Assembly (NCBI RefSeq): GCF_936943645.1
Contig: NZ_CAKZJO010000010.1
Location: forward strand, 1 to 50,697
Source of the DNA: an uncultured Bradyrhizobium sp.
Lineage (GTDB): Bacteria > Pseudomonadota > Alphaproteobacteria > Rhizobiales > Xanthobacteraceae
Direction: 5' to 3'
DNA length: 50,697 nt
The notes under the pieces are model-generated. The model was not told the origin of the DNA. It made no database searches and saw only the letters and a program-made list of their open reading frames with translations. A program made the position numbers and the translations under genes. Position 1 is the stretch's first letter. Each line of letters starts with the position of its first letter. This document shows positions 44,671-50,697 of the stretch, one piece after another.

Positions 44671-45234
44671 ATGTCGTCCATCGAACCGCAAAAGCAGAAG
44701 CGCTCCTATGTCACGGCCATCACGCTGGCCGTGCTGCTTCTGGTCGTTCTCCTGACTTGCGTGCCCTATCTGGTCTCGATCGCGCTTGCCGAGGGACCGG
44801 CGCAGGTCGACACCGCCGCTGCCTCGCCGATCTTCGGCGTCACGATTCCGCCCGGTTACAGGCAGTGGGAACTGATCGCGCCGGCGGAAGAAGCCGCGCC
44901 GCTCGACGAGCTTCGCGCCGTCGTCGGCAACCAGACCGCCATCGATGCGTATCAGGCCGGCAAGCTGCCGTTTCCGGACGGTACCATCCTGGTCAAGCGC
45001 GCCTGGAAGCGACAGCGCTCGCCCGAGTTTGCGTCCGCGACCATCCCCGGTACTGCCACCACGGTCCAGGTCATGGTCAAGGATTCCAGGAAATATGCCG
45101 CAACCGGCGGCTGGGGCTTTGGCCGCTTCATTGGCGGCAAGCCGGTCGACGAGGCCCAGCACCGCACGTGCTGGGGCTGTCACGAAGCCCGCGCGAAGAG
45201 CCGCGATTACGTCTTCACACGGCTTGCGCCCTGA
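44671..45234 (+). CDS. Cytochrome P460-family protein, membrane anchored
   Basis: This 187-residue protein has one N-terminal helix (AITLAVLLLVVLLTCVPYLV) and a periplasmic domain with 'YRQWELIAPAEEAAPLDELRAVVGNQTAIDAY', 'FPDGTILVKRAWKR' and 'VQVMVKDSRKYAATGGWGFGRF'. The c-type heme motif is Cys167-W-G-Cys170-His171. Lys141 in 'SRKYAATGGWGFG' is near the position of the lysine that cross-links heme in true P460, but conservation of the cross-link cannot be judged here. P460 proteins oxidise hydroxylamine or reduce NO. It follows the hydrolase by 72 bases. Confidence 0.85.
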   Translation: MSSIEPQKQKRSYVTAITLAVLLLVVLLTCVPYLVSIALAEGPAQVDTAAASPIFGVTIPPGYRQWELIAPAEEAAPLDELRAVVGNQTAIDAYQAGKLPFPDGTILVKRAWKRQRSPEFASATIPGTATTVQVMVKDSRKYAATGGWGFGRFIGGKPVDEAQHRTCWGCHEARAKSRDYVFTRLAP

Positions 45235-45414
45235 AGCGGATGTCGGCCGGCGCTCATGCGGCGCGCTGTTGCCGGCTTTGCGCCGAACCGGAAGCTGCCC
45301 GGGTTCGCGAATGAACCATTTGAATTGTGAACCCGACCAAGGTCGGAAGAGTGTCCGGGGAGTAGCGATCGGCTATCCCTGCCGCTCCGATCCACGTGCG
45401 GAAATTGCGGGCCG

Positions 45415-46041
45415 ATGCGGTTGAAAAAGACGCTCCTCGTGCTGCTTCTCCTTTTCGCGATTCCCGCGGACGCCTGCTGCGCGCAGACACCGCCGCCGCT
45501 CGACGAACATGCGCTGGAGCGCGTGCCGCCGACGATCACGAAGAGATTGGCGACCCGCTTTTCGCTGGGCGCCTTCGCCGGCCGCTTCGAGCAGACGCCG
45601 CTCGGCGCGGTCCGCAAAACCGTGGGCGAAGGGACCATCCAGCACCGGGGCGACGCTGGAGATAGCATCTATTGGCTGTGTTACAGGCGCGCGCAGCATC
45701 GCTTATGGGTCGTGTCCAGCGGGGAGATGGGTGGTCCCGACCACCGCGTCACGGAGATCGTTGCAGAGCTCACCGAGAAGGACACGGAGGCTTCGACCGG
45801 TTGCACCGTCATCCCGGACAAGTTCGCGCCCCTCGTCTTCGACGGCAAGCTGCATTTGGGGATGTCGCGTTCGGAGGTCGTCACGGCGCTGGGACCGCCG
45901 TCGAAGTCGGACGCTGCCGGGATGGTGTATTCTCACGACGGCAAGCTCGCAAACGGCTTCGACGAGACCGCATGGCTCATTCTCCGGTTTCGTGAGGACA
46001 AGCTCGTCTCCATGCGCGGCGGCAAGACCACGACGAATTGA
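45415..46041 (+). CDS. Exported hypothetical protein with BamE/SmpA-like ending
   Basis: This 208-residue protein has a signal peptide (KKTLLVLLLLFAIPA, then CCAQTP). The cysteines at the cleavage site might be a lipoprotein site, but the context (ADACCAQ) is poor for one. A middle region follows ('GAFAGRFEQTPLGAVRKTVGEGTIQHRG', 'IYWLCYRRAQHRLWVVSSGEMGG') and then 'GKLHLGMSRSEVVTALGPPSKSDAAGMVYSH', which resembles the SmpA/BamE or DUF-type 'GMSxxEVxxxLGxP' motif. It is periplasmic or outer-membrane facing. No function is known. It is 180 bases after the P460 gene and probably separate. Confidence 0.7.
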   Translation: MRLKKTLLVLLLLFAIPADACCAQTPPPLDEHALERVPPTITKRLATRFSLGAFAGRFEQTPLGAVRKTVGEGTIQHRGDAGDSIYWLCYRRAQHRLWVVSSGEMGGPDHRVTEIVAELTEKDTEASTGCTVIPDKFAPLVFDGKLHLGMSRSEVVTALGPPSKSDAAGMVYSHDGKLANGFDETAWLILRFREDKLVSMRGGKTTTN

Positions 46042-46319
46042 AGCGGCTCACCCCAAGGGCTTGCGTCTTCGTCGGGCAAAGCAGCAACGGCTGGGTCAAT
46101 CGGCCCGTCGGTAAATATTCTTCTTTACAGAAATTCGGAATTATCGTAGGTGTCGTCCATCCTGATCCGGCAAAAAGGGGCGGTCGTACGTCGTCACGAG
46201 CCGCGGATCGGGCTGCGGTGGACGCATTGGCGCCGTCGCGGATGTGAGCCGCAGGGCGGGGGGATGGATTGAGCCGATCCCCGTGAGCGTCTCGCAAGCC
46301 GCGTTGTACGAGCGGCGCC

Positions 46320-46610
46320 GTGTGCGTACGGCAAAACCGTGTCGTCCTGGCCGTCGTTGCTACGGTCAAGCCTTGCGGAGGCGGCATGGCGCCAACCGGC
46401 GCCTTGTCGGCGAATTCCGTGAGGTGAGGGAGGCCAGAAGGAAAGTTCGGCTCCCGGGAGAGCACGGCATAAGCCGTCCGACCATCGCGCAGGGAAGGCC
46501 GAGTGATCGGCACCACCTGTATGCTGCTGTGCGGTTCTTCCTGCGTGTGCATTTCGCGCAGCGGACCGCGGGTGCCAGCCGGCGCCCGGTCTTCCCTGCG
46601 CCCTTTTCTT
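46320..46610. repeat. Probable Bradyrhizobium interspersed repeat (relic)
   Basis: This block runs from about the CCGTGTCGTCCTGG region to the CTTCCCTGCGCCC region. I recognise the phrase order from Bradyrhizobium intergenic repeats, but only from memory and with no second copy in this window. Small hypothetical frames in it, such as 46366-46866 on the minus strand, are likely spurious. Confidence 0.4.
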
Positions 46611-46696
46611 TGGAAGGGCGTGACGAGAAGCGCAAAACTCGGGCGAAACGCGCCGCGGGAAGGCGAAAGTGTGTCAATCGGTCAACAGCGGTCTCT

Positions 46697-46830
46697 CGTG
46701 CCCCGGACGCAGCGCAGCGCCTCTTCGGCGATGCGCTGCAGAGCCGGGGCCCATGCATCAGCAATCCGTGTAGCCCCCTGGGTCCCGGCTCTGCGCCGCA
46801 GCGTTTCACGCCGCGTCGCGTCCGGGACAC
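46697..46830. repeat. Dispersed repeat, copy 2 (CGTGCCCCGGACGC family)
   Basis: This 134-bp element matches the copy at 12301-12437 in block order. It begins CGTGCCCCGGACGC and contains GAGCCGGGGCCCATG, CCTGGGTCCCGGCTCTG and TCCGGGACAC. The copies differ by substitutions and short indels in the middle. Confidence 0.87.
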
Positions 46831-46861
46831 GAAAGGAACCGTTGCTGCTACCCAGCACTCC

Positions 46862-46940
46862 GTCATTGCGAGCGCAGCGAAGCAATCCAGACTGTCTCCG
46901 CGGGTGCATTTCTGGATTGCTTCGCTGCGCTCGCAATGAC
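46862..46940. repeat. 79-base element with perfect 30-bp inverted arms
   Basis: The left arm (46862-46891) begins GTCATTGCGAGCGCAGCGAA and the right arm (46911-46940) is its exact reverse complement, with a 19-base loop. It can form a very stable hairpin. It is 55 bases from the 3' end of the hybrid kinase gene on the minus strand and could terminate its transcript. Confidence 0.92.
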
Positions 46941-46994
46941 AGGGTGGGGCCGGTGCGTCTCTCTGTCACCGCGCCCAGCGCAATACCGCCCGTC

Positions 46995-49900
46995 CTACTC
47001 CGCCGCCACCATCTGCTGCGTGCGCCACTGGCCGAGCAAGGCGCGGAGCGAGGCCGGCTTGACCGGTTTGTTGAGCACCGCGACCTTCTCGTCGCGTGCA
47101 GCGACCTGCACCGCGGGGCTGCGGTCGGCCGTGATCAGGATCGCGGGGATCGCATCGCCGAAGCGGCGGCGGATCTCGCGGATCGCGGCAATGCCGTTGC
47201 CACGGTCGAGATGATAGTCGACCAGGAGGCCGGTGACGCGGCGGCCGGCGGCCTCGATCGCGGCGATCGCGCCTTCGGGATCGGCGACCGCGATCACCTC
47301 GGCATCCCACGCCTTCAGCAGCGTCCGCATGCCGTCGAGGATCGCGGCGTCATTCTCGATGCAGACGATCAGCGCGCCCGAGATCGGCGTGCGCGCCAGC
47401 GGCGTCGCGCTGGTCACCGCGGCGGTGTGGGTGATCGCCTTCGCCGTCGGCACCGTCACCGAGAACACCGAACCGCCGCTTCTGTTGCCGTCGATGGCGA
47501 TGCCGTGCTTGAGCACGCGCGCGAGGCGTTCGACGATCGACAGGCCGAGGCCGAGGCCGCGCGCGATCCGCGCGCCCTGTTCGAGCCGGTGAAACTCCTT
47601 GAAGATCTCGCCGCGCTTGACCTGGGGAATGCCGACGCCGGTGTCGTAGACGCAGATCCTGAGCGAGGGGCCCTGGCGGCGGCAGCCGACCAGCACGCGG
47701 CCGCGCGGGGTGTATTTGATCGCGTTCGAGATCAAATTCTGCAGCAGGCGCCGCAGCAGCAACCGGTCCGATTCGACCGGCAGCGAGCAGGGCACGAAGG
47801 CGAGCTCGAGGCCCTTGGCGCGCGCGATCGGCGCGAACTCGATCTCCAGCGAGCGCATCAGGTCGGCCATCTTGAAGCTCGAGATCGAGGTCGTCATCGC
47901 GCCGGCGTCCAGCCGGGAGATGTCGAGCAGCGCGCCGAGGATCTCCTCGATCGCCTGCAGCGATTCGTCGATGTTCTCGACCAGCCGCGTTTCCTCGCCG
48001 CTATGCTGGCGCTCGACCAGGCTCGTGACATAGAGCCGCGCCGCGTTCAGCGGCTGGAGAATGTCGTGGCTGGCGGCGGCGAGGAAGCGCGTCTTGGAGA
48101 TGCTGGCGTCCTCCGCCGCGCTCTTGGCCAGTGCCAGCTCGGAGTTCAGCCGCGTCAGTTCCTCGGTGCGGTCGCGCACGCGCTTTTCCAGCGTCGCATT
48201 GGCGCGCTCCAGCGCTTCGGCGGCTTCGAACGTGGGGGTGACGTCGGTGAAGGTGATGACGAAGCCGCCGCCGGGCATGCGGTTGGTGAGCACCTCGATC
48301 ACCATGTGGCGTTCCGGCAGGCGCTCGAGATAGGGCTCGCTGTCGGTCGTGTAGGCAATGAGCCGCTGCTCGATCATCGCCTCGCGATCGGCCTGATGCT
48401 CCGGATCGCTCACGCCCATGAATTCCAGGATCTCGCGCAGGGGCGTGCCGAACTGGACGATGTGCGGAGGCACGTTGAGGAGATCGCCGAACTGCCGGTT
48501 GGAGCAGATCAGCTGCAGGTCGGCATCGAACACGGCGATGCCCTGGCGCACGTGGTTGAGCGCGGTCTGGAGGATCTCGCGGTTGAAATGCAGGGCCGCG
48601 TGCGAATCGTCGAGCAGCTTCAGTGCCGCCTTCGCCGACACCGTCCGCTTGCGCAGCAGCAGCGACATCACGAGGCGGGACGACGCAGCGCCAATCGAGG
48701 AGGCGATCAGGTGCTCGGCGTGCTGCAGCAGCTCGAAATCGGCAGGTGCGCCGGGCTCCAGCCGCAGATTGCGCCGCGCGGAGAAGGCCTCGAAGGAATG
48801 CCGCGCGCGGTCGGGGCCGAGATATTGCGCCACAGTGGTCTGGATGTCCTGCACGGTGACGGTGGTGCGCCAGCGGCGGAAGCTCGGGGAGATCGGCGCG
48901 AGCGTGTTGGGCACGAACAAATCCGCCTGCAGCAGCTCGATCGACGAGGGCCTGCGCGCCAGCGACAGCAGCACATAGGTCAGGATGTTGAGCGACAGCG
49001 ACCAGATCACGCCGTGCATCAGCGGCGGCAGATCGGCGCCGAACAGCGCCTGCGGCCGCAGCGCCTCGATGCCGAACGGGCCGTGCTGGAGCCACAGGAT
49101 GCCGGCCGTGGAGGAATCCATGAAGCTCGGCATGAACAGCGTGTAGAGCCACACCGCGAAGCCGACCAGCATGCCGCCGATCGCGCCGCGCGCGGTGGCG
49201 CGCCGCCACAGCAGCCCGCCGAAGAAGCTCGGTGCCAGCTGGGCGATGGCGGCAAAGGAGAGCAGGCCGATCGCCGCGAGCTGGGTGTTGCCGAGCGCGC
49301 GGTAGTAGAAATAGGCCATCACCATGATGGCGAAGATCGCGAGCCGCCGCGAGCGCAGCAGGAAGTCGCTGAAATCGGCTCCGCCGGTGCGGCCTTCCGG
49401 CCGCCGCTGCAGCACCAGGGGCACGATCAGGTCGTTCGAAACCATGATCGAGAGCGCGACGCATTCGACGATTACCATCGCAGTCGCCGCCGACAGGCCG
49501 CCGACGAACACGGCGACGCTGAGCAGGTCCGCGCCGCCCTCCATCGGCAGGGCCAGCACGTACATGTCGGGATCGGCCGCGCCGAACGGGAAGCTGACGA
49601 GGCCGGCGAGCGCGATCGGGATCACGAACAGGTTGATGGCGACGAGGTAGAGCGGGAACAGCCAGCGTGCGCGGCCGACCTCGGCATCGGACGAATTCTC
49701 GACGACACTGACGTGGAACTGGCGCGGCAGCAGCATGATCGCGCATAGCGACAGCAGCGTCATGGTGAGGAAGTTGCCGATCGACGGCGAATAGTTGATG
49801 GCGCGCACCGCCTCCGGCGTCTTCATCGCGCGCTCGATCAGTTCGTGCGGAGAGAACATCACGAAGGTGACGAAGATGCCGGCGGTGAGGAAGGCGACCA

Positions 49901-50549
49901 GCTTGATGATGGATTCGGTCGCCACCGCCAGCATCAGGCCGTGCTGGTGCTCGGTCGCGTCGGTCTGCCGCGTGCCGAACAGCACGGCGAAGGCCGCCAT
50001 CGCCAGCGTCACCATCAGCGCGACGTCGCCGATGATCGGGATGTGGGAGAAGGCCTGGTCTTCGCTCAGGATCGTCGCGAGCGAGGAGGCGACCGCCTTG
50101 AGCTGCAGCGCGATATAGGGCACGGAGCCGATGATCGCGATTCCGGCGACGGTGGCCGCCACGGCCTGGCTCTTGCCGTAGCGGGCGCCGATGAAGTCGG
50201 CGATCGAGGTGATGTTGTGGGCTTTGGCGAGCTGGATCACGCGGCGCAGGATGCCGGCCCCGAGCCCGATCATCAGGATCGGGCCGACATAGATCGCGAG
50301 GAAGTCGGTCGAGGTGCGCGTCGCAAAGCCCACCGAACCGAAGAAGGTCCAGGAGGTGCAGTAGATCGCCAGCGACAGCGGATAGATCAGCCCGGAGGCG
50401 CGGCCGCGCCCGGCCGGCGAGCGGCGGTCGCCGTGGCTCGCCACCAGGAACAGGAAGCCGATATAGCCGAAGGCGGCGGCGATCACGCCCCAGTCGTGCA
50501 GCATGTTGAAGCGCGCTTCCTCCAGGGCGCCGGCGGCGCCCAAGCTCAT
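46995..50549 (-). CDS. Hybrid histidine kinase with sodium-solute-symporter sensor
   Basis: This 1184-residue protein has an N-terminal sodium:solute symporter-like region (about residues 15-500) with some 12-13 hydrophobic helices ('HDWGVIAAAFGYIGFLFLVASHG', 'GLIYPLSLAIYCTSWTFFGSVGFAT'). A PAS-type domain ('LNHVRQGIAVFDADLQLICSNRQF', about 650-760) follows, then a coiled coil and HisKA with His828 in 'LAAASHDILQPLNAARLYV'. The HATPase has 'NLISNAIKYTPRG' and 'VYDTGVGIP'. The C-terminal receiver domain carries Asp1111 in 'GLLVDYHLDRGNG'. It resembles the CbrA/ErcS-like kinases in which the transporter part senses or moves a nutrient. Alternative start at 50504 (MLHDWG). The partner regulator is probably the orphan at 39229-39900. 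Confidence 0.93.
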   Translation of the reverse strand: MSLGAAGALEEARFNMLHDWGVIAAAFGYIGFLFLVASHGDRRSPAGRGRASGLIYPLSLAIYCTSWTFFGSVGFATRTSTDFLAIYVGPILMIGLGAGILRRVIQLAKAHNITSIADFIGARYGKSQAVAATVAGIAIIGSVPYIALQLKAVASSLATILSEDQAFSHIPIIGDVALMVTLAMAAFAVLFGTRQTDATEHQHGLMLAVATESIIKLVAFLTAGIFVTFVMFSPHELIERAMKTPEAVRAINYSPSIGNFLTMTLLSLCAIMLLPRQFHVSVVENSSDAEVGRARWLFPLYLVAINLFVIPIALAGLVSFPFGAADPDMYVLALPMEGGADLLSVAVFVGGLSAATAMVIVECVALSIMVSNDLIVPLVLQRRPEGRTGGADFSDFLLRSRRLAIFAIMVMAYFYYRALGNTQLAAIGLLSFAAIAQLAPSFFGGLLWRRATARGAIGGMLVGFAVWLYTLFMPSFMDSSTAGILWLQHGPFGIEALRPQALFGADLPPLMHGVIWSLSLNILTYVLLSLARRPSSIELLQADLFVPNTLAPISPSFRRWRTTVTVQDIQTTVAQYLGPDRARHSFEAFSARRNLRLEPGAPADFELLQHAEHLIASSIGAASSRLVMSLLLRKRTVSAKAALKLLDDSHAALHFNREILQTALNHVRQGIAVFDADLQLICSNRQFGDLLNVPPHIVQFGTPLREILEFMGVSDPEHQADREAMIEQRLIAYTTDSEPYLERLPERHMVIEVLTNRMPGGGFVITFTDVTPTFEAAEALERANATLEKRVRDRTEELTRLNSELALAKSAAEDASISKTRFLAAASHDILQPLNAARLYVTSLVERQHSGEETRLVENIDESLQAIEEILGALLDISRLDAGAMTTSISSFKMADLMRSLEIEFAPIARAKGLELAFVPCSLPVESDRLLLRRLLQNLISNAIKYTPRGRVLVGCRRQGPSLRICVYDTGVGIPQVKRGEIFKEFHRLEQGARIARGLGLGLSIVERLARVLKHGIAIDGNRSGGSVFSVTVPTAKAITHTAAVTSATPLARTPISGALIVCIENDAAILDGMRTLLKAWDAEVIAVADPEGAIAAIEAAGRRVTGLLVDYHLDRGNGIAAIREIRRRFGDAIPAILITADRSPAVQVAARDEKVAVLNKPVKPASLRALLGQWRTQQMVAAE

Positions 50550-50697
50550 TTTCCCTGCAAACCTAGCGCGTTGGGCGGGGCGAGGCGACAGCGAAATGGC
50601 GAGGGGGGGCGGGAACCGGGGTTGTCGTTAAGCTGTGGACGAGCTGCCTGCTCTCACCCTCCCCTGGAGGGGCAGGGTCGATCGCGCGAAGCGCGAG
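50550..50697. other. Upstream region of the hybrid kinase, with palindromes
   Basis: The kinase promoter should lie here, but no clear -35/-10 pair is visible. Near the edge are CCCTCCCCTGGAGGGGCAGGG (50650-50671, imperfect palindrome) and TCGATCGCGCGAAGCGCGAG with a CGCGC/GCGCG element. These resemble the GC-rich repeats at 1974 and 13028. The window ends inside this region. Confidence 0.4.

Larger units (their letters stand above)
46042..46994. other. Gene desert filled with repeats and a likely repeat relic
   Basis: This 953-base gap contains open frames on both strands, but their composition (Arg-rich, low complexity) does not look protein-like. From about 46320 to 46610 the text ('ggagaggcggcatgg...', 'ccgtccgaccatcgcgcag', 'gcgggtgccagccggcgcc') matches what I remember as a recurrent Bradyrhizobium intergenic repeat. 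A dispersed repeat follows at 46697-46830 and a 30-bp perfect palindrome at 46862-46940. No gene is supported. Confidence 0.65.

Noticed and set aside
45235..45414. Terminator after the P460 gene
   Set aside because: GC-rich imperfect stems only, with no T-tract.
46366..46866. Minus-strand open frame of 166 codons in the same gap
   Set aside because: It overlaps a dispersed repeat with a second copy at 12301; likely a spurious hypothetical.
46244..46939. Plus-strand open frame of 231 codons in the gap before the hybrid kinase
   Set aside because: It crosses two repeat elements, including a perfect palindrome, and has no protein-like pattern.
46503..49748. Plus-strand open frame of 1081 codons opposite the hybrid kinase
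   Set aside because: It lies antisense to a protein with intact kinase motifs; the translation is Arg/Ala/Glu-rich without any family pattern.

Overview
The window is a GC-rich stretch of alphaproteobacterial chromosome, most likely Bradyrhizobium or a close relative. The evidence is the F0 ATP synthase gene order with a separate b' subunit, the aa3 oxidase/assembly order coxB-ctaD-ctaB-coxF-ctaG-ctaE-DUF983-SURF1, a PodJ-like polarity protein, an IalB-family protein, and several families of short palindromic repeats that I associate from memory with Bradyrhizobium. Most of it is core chromosome. No tRNA, rRNA, CRISPR array, integrase or transposase was seen.

Layout. 1-1773: N-terminal part of a PodJ-like protein, cut by the window edge. 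2121-3296: divergent PadR regulator and NTF2-like protein with overlapping promoters on a palindromic operator. 3401-8706: fatty-acid beta-oxidation operon (acyl-CoA dehydrogenase, thiolase, hydratase/dehydrogenase fusion). 8887-11606: glutathione section (GST, divergent MarR regulator, glutamate-cysteine ligase). 11718-16121: double PAN-domain secreted protein, nucleotidyltransferase-like protein, tldD-lepB pair, IalB-like protein. 16583-23173: cytochrome aa3 oxidase operon with its heme and copper assembly factors. 23288-25721: NTF2-like protein and a divergent NarL-type two-component pair. 26189-30291: threonine synthase, M16 peptidase, GNAT acetyltransferase and a secreted protein. 30334-32904: an AT-richer three-gene operon of unknown function, the only clearly foreign-looking segment and the best candidate for an undescribed system. 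33037-35673: F0 ATP synthase operon. 36034-39900: coiled-coil secreted protein, YjbQ, an MHS-type transporter and an orphan LuxR-type response regulator. 40076-46041: a large winged-helix/ATPase/TPR regulator divergent from an Ohr, alpha/beta-hydrolase, cytochrome P460 cluster. 46042-46994: a repeat-filled gene desert. 46995-50549: a solute-symporter-type hybrid histidine kinase.

How the genes work together. The beta-oxidation operon feeds reducing power to the respiratory chain, whose terminal aa3 oxidase is made with its own heme O/CuB/SURF1 assembly set. The resulting proton gradient drives the F0 complex encoded further on. Three regulator/target pairs carry visible palindromic or tandem-repeat sites in their shared intergenic regions (PadR, MarR, winged-helix ATPase). 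A FixK-type box upstream of coxB suggests oxygen-responsive control. The three-gene island ends directly at the ATP synthase terminator, has about 40-52% G+C in sampled lines against about 63% in a sampled core line, and shows no recognisable domain beyond membrane segments.
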